A stretch of 33,675 bases of DNA. Origin: Bacillota bacterium (GTDB lineage Bacteria > Bacillota > Clostridia > Acetivibrionales > DSM-1351). The DNA lies in assembly GCA_023441625.1 (NCBI GenBank), contig JAEZOA010000103.1, forward strand, positions 1 through 33,675, in the 5' to 3' direction. The notes below the pieces were generated by a model that had not been told where the DNA came from, searched no databases, and saw only the letters and a program-made list of their open reading frames with translations. Shown one piece after another: positions 17,596 to 25,783 of the stretch. Every line of letters starts with the position of its first letter. Within the stretch, counting starts at the first letter, position 1. The position numbers were made by a program, and so were the translations under genes.

Positions 17596-18507
17596 TGTTC
17601 TCGGAAGAAACACCGAAAAGGTTGAGCCTTTACCAAGCTCAGACTGTACCTTAATATATCCTCCCTGTGCACATAGAATCTCTCTTGCTAAAAACAGACC
17701 AATACCAACACCTTCTTGTTCACTGACCCTTTGGGAACGATAAAACCGTGAAAATATTTTACTGTGCTCGTCTTCGCTAATACCTATACCATTATCTGTA
17801 ATATCAACCCTAAGGAATAATTCGTATGTAACAGAACTTATTTTTATTTGTCCGCCCTCTTGAGTGTACTTTACAGCATTGTCAACAATGTTATATATAG
17901 CTTCAGTTGTCCATTTAAGGTCGAAATAAGCAGTATCTGCTGTAGGTTGTAATAGTATTGTGATGTTTTTTGCTTGTGCTTTTGGTCTGATTTGTTCTGT
18001 CACGACCATAAGCAACTGTTGTATGGACTCCTGCTTTGGTGCTACAGATATAATCCCCGTTTCAAGTCTGGAGGTCTTTACTAAAGCACTAATGAGAAAG
18101 TTCAACTTTTCAGCCTGTGCTGACAGTGCCTTTACACATATGCTATCTTCCTCATCTAACTCATGTTCACCAAGTAGCTGCACATAGAGCAGAATATTTG
18201 AAATAGGGGTTTTAGTTTGATGGGAGATATCTGAAATTAAGGTTTTTATTTTTTCCTTTTCCACAAGCAGATTTCTGGAGGAAGTCGAACATTGTGAAAG
18301 GTATCTGCTGAGTTTGGTTTCTAGCGCAGATAAGGTGGATTCATCAAAACTATTCTCGGTAAAGTTAGAATCAATAGCAGCATCTAGCATTTTACTTAGC
18401 GTAGCAATAGTGTTCTTTGTATTCTTCCTATTCCACATAATTACCACAGCAGCAGCTACTGTGGCTAACACTGCAATGGTAATGCAGATTATGTTCATAC
18501 TGTTCAT
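17590..18507 (-). CDS. Sensor histidine kinase
   Basis: 305 residues from the ATG at 18507, which overlaps the TAA of the regulator gene as TAATG and follows GGCGGTGA. One N-terminal membrane helix (about 5-25) has almost nothing outside the membrane, as in intramembrane-sensing kinases that take their signal from a partner transporter. The H-box is SDISHQTKTP with phospho-acceptor His96; the N-box is NIVDNAVKYT; the G-boxes are DNGIGI and GVGIGLFLAREI. It would phosphorylate the response regulator encoded just upstream. With the adjacent ABC pair this forms a Bce/Van-like unit. Confidence 0.92.
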   Translation of the reverse strand: MNSMNIICITIAVLATVAAAVVIMWNRKNTKNTIATLSKMLDAAIDSNFTENSFDESTLSALETKLSRYLSQCSTSSRNLLVEKEKIKTLISDISHQTKTPISNILLYVQLLGEHELDEEDSICVKALSAQAEKLNFLISALVKTSRLETGIISVAPKQESIQQLLMVVTEQIRPKAQAKNITILLQPTADTAYFDLKWTTEAIYNIVDNAVKYTQEGGQIKISSVTYELFLRVDITDNGIGISEDEHSKIFSRFYRSQRVSEQEGVGIGLFLAREILCAQGGYIKVQSELGKGSTFSVFLPRTN

Positions 18508-19199
18508 TATTTCACCGCCCATGTATAACCAATTCCATAAACAGTCTTTATATATTTTAGTTTAGCTGGTGTACCTTCTATTTTGTCTCTTAGCCGTTTA
18601 ATAGTGACAGAAAGCGCATTTTCATCTACATACTCGGCACCGTCTGTCCAAATTCTGTCCACAAGGTCGGCTCTACTAAGTGTGATTCCCCTACTTTCAA
18701 CTAAAATACGCAGTAGCTTCTGCTCGGTCTTACTAAGCTCCAAGGACCTTCCTCCCTTGGTGAACTCCATTGTGTCAAAATTAAATATTAAGTCATCTAC
18801 CTGTACAATATTCTGTTTGAAATTCTGAGTTTTGCGAAGCTGAGTATTGACTCTTGCCCGCAGCACCATAAGGCTGAAGGGTTTTGTGATGTAATCGTCC
18901 GCTCCTAATTCAAGACCTGTTACCACATCAGTCTCCAAATCATTGGCAGTTAGTAAAATAATAGGTATTGCAGTCCTCTTGCGGAGGTCAGAAAGAAAGG
19001 TTAAACCGTTTCCATCGGGCAAATTAATATCTAATATTAAAAGCTCAAAAGCCTGCTGGGATATTTTTATTTTTGCTTCGCTAAGTGTGTATGCCTGCTC
19101 AAATATGTAGTTATCATTTTTAAGGGCAAGAGCAATGCCATTGTTTAAGGCAATATCATCCTCAATAATTAATATTTTTGTAATTTTTATTACCTCCAT
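18507..19199 (-). CDS. OmpR-family response regulator
   Basis: 230 residues if begun at the ATG at 19199. The receiver domain (about 6-120) has acidic residues IIEDD, phospho-acceptor Asp57 (LLILDINLPDG), and the conserved Lys106 (YITKPF). A winged-helix DNA-binding domain fills about 135-228, with SKTEQKLLRIL and VTIKRLRDKIEG. The start is doubtful. GGAGGT directly follows the G of that ATG inside the coding sequence, and no ribosome site precedes it. Family members normally begin M-T-K-I-L-I-I-E-D-D, which here corresponds to an ATT at 19184-19182, 8 nt after GGAGG. Either the regulator starts on AUU (225 residues) or it carries five extra residues. It is the first gene of the regulator-kinase-transporter unit. 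Confidence 0.92.
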   Translation of the reverse strand: MEVIKITKILIIEDDIALNNGIALALKNDNYIFEQAYTLSEAKIKISQQAFELLILDINLPDGNGLTFLSDLRKRTAIPIILLTANDLETDVVTGLELGADDYITKPFSLMVLRARVNTQLRKTQNFKQNIVQVDDLIFNFDTMEFTKGGRSLELSKTEQKLLRILVESRGITLSRADLVDRIWTDGAEYVDENALSVTIKRLRDKIEGTPAKLKYIKTVYGIGYTWAVK

Positions 19200-19247
19200 A
19201 CTTATTAATAATTATGTAATTGAAATCTTAGCTAATTACTGCTGGAT

Positions 19248-20480
19248 TTATTTTTGTTTACTGATCTGTGGTACATATAGCCCTTTCATGCCTGATAAAT
19301 CTGGCGTTTTAGCACCACTATGACCACAATCTCCAGCTAAAACCATAGTACCATCAGACTTAAGTCCGATTGAAAAATACTCTCCCGCAGCAATAGCTAC
19401 AATATCTGTCCAGTTTTCCACATCCATTTGACCATACGTATTCGTACCGGCTGCTACCACAGTGCCATTTCTTTTTAAGCCAAGTGTGCAGCTTCCGCGA
19501 GTAGATATGGCAATGATATCTTCCCAATGTGATGTATTTCCTTCTCCAAACCTGTTCAGGCCTGTTGACACTACTGTTCCGTCCTCTTTTAAGCCTATAA
19601 CCGATGTTCCTGCGGATATTGCAACTATATTCTTCCATTGTGAAGTATCTATATTACCGGAATAATCATAATTATTACTTAACACGGTTCTGTCTTTCCT
19701 TATTCCAACCACATAGCCTCTGCCATCAGCAACTGATAAGATATTTTCCCAGTCTTTTAGTTTTACTGTGCCATCTGAATAATAGGGATAGGCTGCATAT
19801 ACTGTCCCTTCATTGGTAAGTGCAACAGCCGACTGAGGATAGAATGTCTGAAAGGATTTTATATTACTCCAGTTGAAAATTGATTCAACAACATTTGCCA
19901 TAGCATTATTAGCCGGGACTTTTGAACTAAGTAACTCTTCTTTCGTAATAGGACTTGTTGTGATTACTTTTCCCTCGTTAGTTAATCCCTCAATAGATTC
20001 CCCACCTCTAGCCGAGATTGATTTAATATTTTTCCACGAATTAGCTAAAGAAAAATTGCTATCATCTTTATGCTCATATGCCACTCGTACTCCACCATCG
20101 GATGTTATGGCAGCCACTGCCCAAATACCATTACTGATATAAGAACCGTTTATTATGTAACGCAATTGCTCAAGTAAACTCTTTGCATCTTTGTAATCTG
20201 ACAAATCTGCTAAAATTCCCATTGCTTGTGGATAATGCTTCTCTTCAATATATTTTACAGCCTTTTTGTATTGCTCTGATTCAGTTACCAATATTTTTTG
20301 TTCAATGTCATTAGTCGTTCCGGTCTTTGGTAAATCCTTCTGGCCTTCATTTAATGAACCATCAGATAAATACTTATGATTCTCAGTTAAATTATTATGC
20401 AAATCACTTACTTTTGCACGTACAGTAAACACTATGAAAAAAATTAATAGGCACAATAAAAAGGCAACTTTCTTTTTCAC
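19248..20480 (-). CDS. Exported or membrane-anchored RCC1-repeat protein
   Basis: 410 residues from a GTG at 20480 preceded by GGGGGTTAGT. The longer frame to 20534 adds 18 residues without a ribosome site. The N-terminus MKKKVAFLLCLLIFFIVF is an uncleaved anchor or signal peptide. Residues ~65-115 look like a TPR-like helical hairpin (YKKAVKYIEEKHYPQAMGIL, DYKDAKSLLEQL). From about 120 onward there are RCC1-type beta-propeller repeats, such as GLKEDGTVVSTGLNRFGEG, GLKRNGTVVAAGTNTYGQ and GLKSDGTMVLAGDCG, each followed by W-x-(D/N)-I-V-A-I. Bacterial RCC1-repeat proteins are mostly uncharacterised, likely binding surfaces. The regulator gene starts 48 nt downstream, so read-through into it is possible. 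Confidence 0.75.
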   Translation of the reverse strand: MKKKVAFLLCLLIFFIVFTVRAKVSDLHNNLTENHKYLSDGSLNEGQKDLPKTGTTNDIEQKILVTESEQYKKAVKYIEEKHYPQAMGILADLSDYKDAKSLLEQLRYIINGSYISNGIWAVAAITSDGGVRVAYEHKDDSNFSLANSWKNIKSISARGGESIEGLTNEGKVITTSPITKEELLSSKVPANNAMANVVESIFNWSNIKSFQTFYPQSAVALTNEGTVYAAYPYYSDGTVKLKDWENILSVADGRGYVVGIRKDRTVLSNNYDYSGNIDTSQWKNIVAISAGTSVIGLKEDGTVVSTGLNRFGEGNTSHWEDIIAISTRGSCTLGLKRNGTVVAAGTNTYGQMDVENWTDIVAIAAGEYFSIGLKSDGTMVLAGDCGHSGAKTPDLSGMKGLYVPQISKQK

Positions 20481-20538
20481 ACTAACCCCCAAATAACTGT
20501 ATTTTTTTAATAAAAGGAATTGCTTTGCCATCATTTAT

Positions 20539-20567
20539 ATTCTACACAATATTTTTCCATATTACAA
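20539..20567 (-). promoter_or_regulatory. Promoter of the RCC1-repeat gene
   Basis: Minus-strand TTGTAA (20567-20562) and TAGAAT (20544-20539) stand 17 bp apart, about 60 bp before the GTG start. Confidence 0.6.
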
Positions 20568-21015
20568 ATGCATTCTAAACACAAATATGCTTTATTTCAG
20601 CCTCCAACATCACCTTTACCAAACAACAATATCATTCACATGGCAGGCATAAATATTCAAATTATCGCACTTATATTATATAAAACTTCCAGAGGCAATA
20701 CTAATTTAAGTAACACGAGTCTCGTATTCTACTGAATATTCCATCATTTTAAGCTAATATTTGGATTTCCCCGCTACTGTATTGCTCATTTTATTGATTA
20801 TTTTTTTAATCTAAGCTTTTTAAGCACAGTGCAAACCTGACATGGTACATTAGCCAGGTGTGAGTATTAGTCCTCGTATGGGGATTGGCAGCCCGAATCA
20901 ATTTTGGTGAATTGTCATAAGAATTTGTGCCTGGCATATATTCCGTAACAGAATTCTCATGGTTTAAAGAGGTATGTGGGTTCTCCCACTGTTCATAGCT
21001 TCTGTGATAGTGTAT
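20568..21015. other. 448-bp gap without a recognisable gene
   Basis: The first half is plain AT-rich spacer. From about 20825 the base composition becomes richer in GC, like decayed coding DNA, but every frame is broken by stops and I recognise no protein. A small hairpin GTGGG-TTCT-CCCAC lies near 20977-20989. A remnant of a lost gene is possible but not shown. Confidence 0.5.
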
Positions 21016-21053
21016 TTAAAAAGAGGCATTGTCCCACAAGGGATAGCGCCTCT
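21016..21053 (-). terminator. Terminator of the toxin-antitoxin operon
   Basis: AGAGGC (21022-21027) pairs with GCCTCT (21048-21053). An inner stem GTCCC/GGGAT closes over ACAA. On the minus strand TTTTTAA follows. Confidence 0.75.
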
Positions 21054-21068
21054 CAATAAGATTTACAA

Positions 21069-21395
21069 TTATTTGTTTAAGATGCTCTTGTCATCATCTT
21101 GCCGACAATTCTGTATATCGTCCACAAACACTTGCTTTCCAATAATCTGATAAACAATTCGGTACCTTTTGTTTGATAATATATAACGGTATTTGCCGAC
21201 TGTAAGATGTGGACGGTTATACACAGGATAACGGAACGGATCGGTTTTGAGATTTCGAATATCTTTAAGCAATCCATCCAACAGATTATTTGCTGCATTA
21301 ACGCTGACACGTGCTAAAAATTCAAAATGCTCATACATTCTGTCACTTGCATCGGATGCAATAATTACCTGATATGCCTTTTCATTGCTTTCCAT
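21069..21395 (-). CDS. RelE/ParE-family toxin
   Basis: 108 residues from the ATG at 21395, with AGGAG 8 nt upstream inside the antitoxin gene; the two genes overlap by 14 bp. The fold signature is that of the RelE/ParE superfamily: an N-terminal helical pair (SDASDRMYEHFEFLARVSVNAANNLL in pieces), a Y-R-Y-P-V-Y segment, and the C-terminal strands GKYRYILSNKRYRIVYQI and VFVDDIQNCRQD. RelE-type members cleave ribosome-bound mRNA and ParE-type members poison gyrase; which applies is not decidable here. Position downstream of and overlapping a Phd/YefM antitoxin supports the call. Confidence 0.85.
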   Translation of the reverse strand: MESNEKAYQVIIASDASDRMYEHFEFLARVSVNAANNLLDGLLKDIRNLKTDPFRYPVYNRPHLTVGKYRYILSNKRYRIVYQIIGKQVFVDDIQNCRQDDDKSILNK

Positions 21396-21672
21396 GCACC
21401 GCTCTCCTGTCAATTGCTTCCCTCATGTTTTTTTCGAACTCATCAACTGTATATCCTTGATTTCCAAGCAGACGAGAACGTTCCGTCGCAAGCAAACGCT
21501 CGGCTGTCGCCAAATCATCCTCCCGTCGGTTGTATGTTTCCATATCCATGATAACCGTATCACCGACGCCGTTTCTGGTTAAAAATACAGGTGTTTTCGT
21601 TTTACGGCAAATATCAGCGATACTGTTATAATTTTTCCGAAGCTCACTTGATGACTTAATTATTGTACTCAA
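21382..21672 (-). CDS. Phd/YefM-family antitoxin
   Basis: 96 residues from a TTG at 21672, placed 8 nt after AGGAG and giving MSTIIKSSSELRKNYN, the usual YefM beginning. A GTG at 21681 overlaps the ribosome site and is less likely. The N-terminal half (SSELRKNYNSIADICRKTKTPVFLT in parts, then VIMDMETY) is the Phd/YefM DNA-binding and dimer domain. The C-terminal half would wrap the toxin. It normally represses its own promoter together with the toxin. Confidence 0.88.
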   Translation of the reverse strand: MSTIIKSSSELRKNYNSIADICRKTKTPVFLTRNGVGDTVIMDMETYNRREDDLATAERLLATERSRLLGNQGYTVDEFEKNMREAIDRRAVHGKQ

Positions 21673-21706
21673 ATTTCTCACTCCTGATAGTCAAATTTAT
21701 ATCAAT

Positions 21707-21735
21707 ATTATACCCTTATAAGACTAAAATAACAA
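21707..21735 (-). promoter_or_regulatory. Promoter of the toxin-antitoxin operon
   Basis: TTGTTA (21735-21730) and TATAAT (21712-21707) with 17 bp between on the minus strand. The overlapping inverted repeat TTATA-AGGG-TATAA could be the antitoxin operator. Confidence 0.75.
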
Positions 21736-21843
21736 GAATTGAGTTGTTGATAAGCTGCGGGTCTTACTCATGGTTCAAAGTGTGAAATAAATTATATAAA
21801 ATAAATCTATAATCAAATCATGCCCTGCGGATGGCGTATCCAT

Positions 21844-22569
21844 TTATGTAGTCTGCCCTGTCATCAATATATTTTGCGCCCTCTCAACCTGCTCACTAGT
21901 TGGCTCTGGTACACCTTCTAAAGGATACTCAACACACAGCTCGTCCCATTTTGTTTTGCCCATTGAATGGTATGATAGCACCTCAATTTTTTCAATGTTT
22001 TTAAACTTCTTCAGATACTCATATGCTGCTATCAAATCAATCTCATCATCTGTATATCCTGGTACTAAAACATACCTAATCCATACAGGTTTATTTATAT
22101 CACTTAAATACTGAGTAAAACGCTGTATTTTAGTATTTCCAACACCTGTTAGAGCTCTGTGCTTTTGGGCATCTGCATGCTTTAAATCAAGCAGAACCAA
22201 GTCAGTGTATTCAAGCACTTCCTTAACATCCTCAATATTTACATATCCAGAGGTATCAACTGCTGTGTGAATACCCTCCTCCTTACACTTTATAAATAGC
22301 TTCTTAATAAACTGCGGCTGGATAAGGGCTTCACCACCGCTTACTGTGATACCTCCCTTGGAGGAATCAATAAAACTTCTATATTTTCTGATTTCAGTCA
22401 TAACCTCTTCTGGAGTATATAGCCTTGCACCCTCAGCACTCCAGGTATCTCTGTTATGGCAGTATTTACACTTTAAAGGACAGCCCTTCAAAAAAACAAC
22501 AAACCTAATACCAGGCCCATCAACAGTACCAAATGTTTCAAGCGAGTGAATTCTTCCTATAGTTTCCAC
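21844..22569 (-). CDS. pflA: Pyruvate formate-lyase activating enzyme
   Basis: 241 residues from a GTG at 22569. A radical-SAM enzyme that installs the glycyl radical on pyruvate formate-lyase. Cys30, Cys34 and Cys37 (GCPLKCKYCHNRDTW) bind the 4Fe-4S cluster. GRIHSLETFGTVDGPGIR is the family N-terminus, GGITVSGGEAL the SAM-binding GGE motif, and VWIRYVLVPGYTD lies near the end. Length fits PflA (about 245). It sits 5 nt after a small membrane protein gene, probably on the same transcript. No pflB is in the window, so the partner must lie elsewhere. Confidence 0.92.
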   Translation of the reverse strand: METIGRIHSLETFGTVDGPGIRFVVFLKGCPLKCKYCHNRDTWSAEGARLYTPEEVMTEIRKYRSFIDSSKGGITVSGGEALIQPQFIKKLFIKCKEEGIHTAVDTSGYVNIEDVKEVLEYTDLVLLDLKHADAQKHRALTGVGNTKIQRFTQYLSDINKPVWIRYVLVPGYTDDEIDLIAAYEYLKKFKNIEKIEVLSYHSMGKTKWDELCVEYPLEGVPEPTSEQVERAQNILMTGQTT

Positions 22570-22574
22570 AATAA

Positions 22575-22949
22575 TTATTTTTCTCCCTTTAGCTTTTCCA
22601 TAATGAACTTATCAGCAAAGTCCTTACTAAAGGGCAATTCGATACGAGTAGTTCCTGAAACCAAAACTGTCTTAGTATCTCCATCCTTTTCTTCAGTAAC
22701 TATCTTGGTATCCTTTACGCTTACACTATGCTGTTTGCCATATAATTCAAGGGTTGCAGTACCATCTGCCACCTCGAATTCAGGAAGATTCATATATACC
22801 GTTGCAGCAAGCGCTATTACAGCGATAAGCAATGCAAACTTAAATATTTTCTTGGCTATCTTTGCAATAATAATAAGTACAACAACAACTATTATTATAG
22901 GCACAAGAAATGAGATATCCATAATTCCAAGTCCTTTAAGCAATTCCAT
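22575..22949 (-). CDS. Small membrane protein of unknown function
   Basis: 124 residues. GGAGG stands 10 nt before the ATG. Two adjoining hydrophobic stretches (about 10-30 and 33-53, separated by IAKKIFK) are followed by a soluble part of about 70 residues with alternating strands (GTATLELYGKQHSVSVKDTKIV, TKTVLVSGTTRIELPF). It could be a membrane protein with a small extracellular or cytoplasmic beta domain. I do not recognise the family. It precedes pflA by 5 nt and shares its promoter, but a link to PFL activation is not implied by sequence. Confidence 0.75.
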   Translation of the reverse strand: MELLKGLGIMDISFLVPIIIVVVVLIIIAKIAKKIFKFALLIAVIALAATVYMNLPEFEVADGTATLELYGKQHSVSVKDTKIVTEEKDGDTKTVLVSGTTRIELPFSKDFADKFIMEKLKGEK

Positions 22950-22973
22950 AATTCATTTTCCTCCAAATCGTTT

Positions 22974-23002
22974 ATTATAAATTTATCATAAAACTATTTC
23001 AT
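22974..23002 (-). promoter_or_regulatory. Promoter of the small membrane protein-pflA operon
   Basis: ATGAAA (23002-22997) and TATAAT (22979-22974), 17 bp apart on the minus strand. A perfect -10 with a moderate -35. Confidence 0.5.
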
Positions 23003-23099
23003 GCCTTGCTACTTTCATTATGCAAAATAGTTTTATTAATTGAATATAATTTTTAATAATGAATGTCGTTTCCAGTAAATGACCTCTGACCTAACTATT

Positions 23100-24431
23100 C
23101 TACTTAGTTTGTTCATTTTCCTTCATGAATTTTTGATATTTTAATGGTTGTTCATTTTCCCATGGTCTGTATTCATTAGCAAAGTCAACCCTTGATTTAA
23201 AGGTTGGATGGTCATATGTCCAAAGCATATATATTAAACCTGGTTCAGGCATGGTTAAGCTTTGCTGATGGAGCTTGATTGTTCCTGTTGCTGTAGCAAA
23301 ATTATTTTTGGTAAGCTCTATCTCAAATCTGTCTGCTTCCACTTCAAGGCTCCTGGAATATGCATTGGATATTGGTGTTATAACAAACAGCATAATATTT
23401 ATTGAAAGCATTATTAGCGGTAATGCTGCTATATCTGAGAGCTTATTAAAACCAAATACACCTTTAGTTTTTTTCAAAAACCAGTTAGACAATCGATATA
23501 CTAAATATAATATAAAAACACTTCCAAGTCCACCAATAACTATCGACTTCCACACATGCCCCATCAAATAATGTCCCATTTCATGTGCGACTACACCTAG
23601 AACCTCATCCACTGTTAAATAATTAATTGTAGTATCCCATAGCACTATTCTTTTTGTATTTAGCACCCCTGTCATATAGGCATTCATTTGATTTGTTTCC
23701 TTGCTTTTGTCTACCTGGAATACCTGACAATTTTCAATTGTTGTTTCATTTAGAAGCCCATCAATCTTAGCAGAAAGCTCAATATCCTCGATTTGCTTAT
23801 ATTCATTAAACATTGGATCAATTACGATTGGCTGAATAAAAGACAGAAATAATATATATGGTATTGATAAAAGTGCTAAATAAAACCACCATCGTTTTGG
23901 TGACTTCTTAATAATAAGAAAGGGTACCCAAACAATAGCAGCTGCAATAATAGTATTTACTATAAAGCTTTTTATCATCTCAACAAGCCATTGGGAAAGA
24001 GTTTGATTTGATAATCCATATTCATGCATTCGTATAAATCCAGTATATAGATCTAATGGGAAGTAAATTAGGAGTTCGATTATTGAGTAAACTACAAAAT
24101 ATAGGATTATTATTAGCAGCCATCGTTTTGCCTTCGCTCTTGCCCAGTTCCTGATACTAGCTGAGAGCTTTGAAAAAAGGAAAAATGCAGGCACTGCAAA
24201 ACTTAGAAACAGTCTAATTATCCATGTTGTGACTTTACTTTTCTGAAAATCAAAGGACTCTTGTGATGGCATTGATACTGTAACTTCATTAGGTACAGCT
24301 ATCTGTAATTTATCAGGATATGTATTAATGATTTGTCTGTTATTGATTATTTCCGAAGCAACGACTAAACATGTGAATACCGCAAAAATGACAAGGAATA
24401 TTAGTACTAATTTACGTACATCTTTACCCAA
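23100..24431 (-). CDS. M48-family integral membrane metalloprotease (Ste24-like)
   Basis: 443 residues from a TTG at 24431, 9 nt after GGGAG. The frame stays open to another TTG at 24464, but that one has no properly spaced ribosome site. Several membrane helices occur in the N-terminal half (about 10-30, 70-90, 105-130, 155-180, 190-205). The zinc motif HEMGH has His283 and His287 as ligands and Glu284 as catalyst; the third ligand is Glu363 in EVEAD. NQMNAYMTG and the helices after HEMGH match the Ste24/CAAX-protease branch more than HtpX. In bacteria such enzymes are thought to degrade or process membrane proteins; the substrate here is unknown. It stands alone with about 100-190 bp of spacer on each side. 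Confidence 0.9.
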   Translation of the reverse strand: MGKDVRKLVLIFLVIFAVFTCLVVASEIINNRQIINTYPDKLQIAVPNEVTVSMPSQESFDFQKSKVTTWIIRLFLSFAVPAFFLFSKLSASIRNWARAKAKRWLLIIILYFVVYSIIELLIYFPLDLYTGFIRMHEYGLSNQTLSQWLVEMIKSFIVNTIIAAAIVWVPFLIIKKSPKRWWFYLALLSIPYILFLSFIQPIVIDPMFNEYKQIEDIELSAKIDGLLNETTIENCQVFQVDKSKETNQMNAYMTGVLNTKRIVLWDTTINYLTVDEVLGVVAHEMGHYLMGHVWKSIVIGGLGSVFILYLVYRLSNWFLKKTKGVFGFNKLSDIAALPLIMLSINIMLFVITPISNAYSRSLEVEADRFEIELTKNNFATATGTIKLHQQSLTMPEPGLIYMLWTYDHPTFKSRVDFANEYRPWENEQPLKYQKFMKENEQTK

Positions 24432-24464
24432 AATTCTCAACTCCCATAATAAGGTGCGATGCAA

Positions 24465-24629
24465 AACCTATAACATTTCATCTGTCTAGGTTTACAGCAA
24501 CCACCTCTTCTTAATTTGGATAGCCCACTAATCCAATAGCTTTTCCATGTTTAATTATATGATAGTATCAGGCAATTTAATGTATTATTATTGTACTATA
24601 AAACTAAACAACTATCAGCCTTGTATTTA
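24465..24629. other. Spacer between the iadA and M48 protease genes
   Basis: 165 bp. It holds one hairpin, TTGGAT (24516-24521) with ATCCAA (24531-24536), in the likely leader of the protease gene. A TATAAT lies on the minus strand near 24560 but without a good -35. No terminator for iadA is evident. Confidence 0.35.
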
Positions 24630-25760
24630 TTAATACTTTTTACCCATCGCAAAAACATTTAGTATATTCAGGTCCTTATCACATATTACGCAATCAGCAT
24701 CCTTGCCTACCTCAAGGCTCCCCTTTTTATTATTGATTTTTAAAATTTCTGCAGGGTTTTTTGTTATTATCGAGATTGCTTTTTCAATATCAACACCAAA
24801 ATCCTTTATTGCTATTCTAAGCTCTTCAAACAGTATTTTTGTACTAACAGTTTCAGATGAAATTACATTCCCCATATTATCAAAAATTGGTATACCACCA
24901 TAAGCATCTGAGCTCATTGTCACCCTGCTAATATCTGCACCAATATCAATCAGTTCTTTTATTGCGGTATAGGTAGCTATACAATTGGGGTCCTCACTTG
25001 AGGGTATAAAGCCTGCTGTCAGGTCAATATATCCGCCTTCTTGCAAGTAACTGGTTGCTTGGCTGAAAAGCTCTTTTGTTCTATTTACATGTGTAGGGAG
25101 AAAATGTGCTTTAGGAATACTGGTTTCCCTCATTAGTCTAAAAAGATAATCAAGCCCATTAAATCCAGTTCCCATATGGAAATGAACAAGACCAGCCTTC
25201 CCTGAGATAAGAGCACCGTTTCTCGTTTGGGCAGCTATTGTGCAAATTTCATCAAAGGTAGGTTCAAAGGACCTATTATCTTCTAAGCATATTTCTCCAA
25301 CACCTATAATCTTATCAATAAAAACCATATCACTCTGAATACTGCCTGTCAAAGTAACCACTGGCACTTGGTAGGAGCCAGTATATATATAGGTTGACAG
25401 GCCTTGCTGTTCAAGCTGTTTAGCCGTTGTAAACAAATTTGCAACGCTTCTGGTTATACTATCTGCACCAAGTATTCCAACAACTGTTGTTATTCCAGAT
25501 GAGATTATGTCCTTTGCATCTGCACAGGACGTTCTGGTATTAAATCCACCTTCACCCCCACCACCTGCTATATGAACATGTAAATCAATAAATCCCGGAA
25601 AAACAATACTATTACTGCAATCAATAACCTCAATATCTTTAAATAATGTACTATTTATGCTATCCTCAACAGAAACTATTTTATCTAAGCAAAACAGTAT
25701 ATCCTTTTTTCCTAAATATTTTGGTGAATATACAGTAGCGTTTTTTAATAGCGAAAACAT
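24630..25760 (-). CDS. iadA: Isoaspartyl dipeptidase (beta-aspartyl peptidase)
   Basis: 376 residues, an amidohydrolase-fold enzyme that hydrolyses beta-linked aspartyl dipeptides formed by protein ageing. GGAGG precedes the ATG. Metal site: His61 and His63 in DLHVHIAGGGGEGGF, with substrate-binding Glu70; His193/His195 region in VHFHMG; His224 in LPTHVNR; and catalytic Asp285 in SSDAYGG. In E. coli IadA the two metals are bridged by a carboxylated Lys162 (GVKCAISDHRS). Here the corresponding stretch is GVGEICLEDNRS, apparently with Glu156 in that role. It follows the amino-acid ABC transporter by 93 nt on the same strand, which suggests uptake and cleavage of peptides or amino acids as one unit. 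Family call is strong; the exact substrate is less so. Confidence 0.88.
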   Translation of the reverse strand: MFSLLKNATVYSPKYLGKKDILFCLDKIVSVEDSINSTLFKDIEVIDCSNSIVFPGFIDLHVHIAGGGGEGGFNTRTSCADAKDIISSGITTVVGILGADSITRSVANLFTTAKQLEQQGLSTYIYTGSYQVPVVTLTGSIQSDMVFIDKIIGVGEICLEDNRSFEPTFDEICTIAAQTRNGALISGKAGLVHFHMGTGFNGLDYLFRLMRETSIPKAHFLPTHVNRTKELFSQATSYLQEGGYIDLTAGFIPSSEDPNCIATYTAIKELIDIGADISRVTMSSDAYGGIPIFDNMGNVISSETVSTKILFEELRIAIKDFGVDIEKAISIITKNPAEILKINNKKGSLEVGKDADCVICDKDLNILNVFAMGKKY

Positions 25761-25783
25761 AGCATTCCTCCATATGAAAACAA

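Noticed and set aside
20520..20735. Plus-strand frame of 71 codons upstream of the RCC1-repeat gene
   Set aside because: No ribosome site, low-complexity composition, and it covers the RCC1 gene promoter on the other strand.
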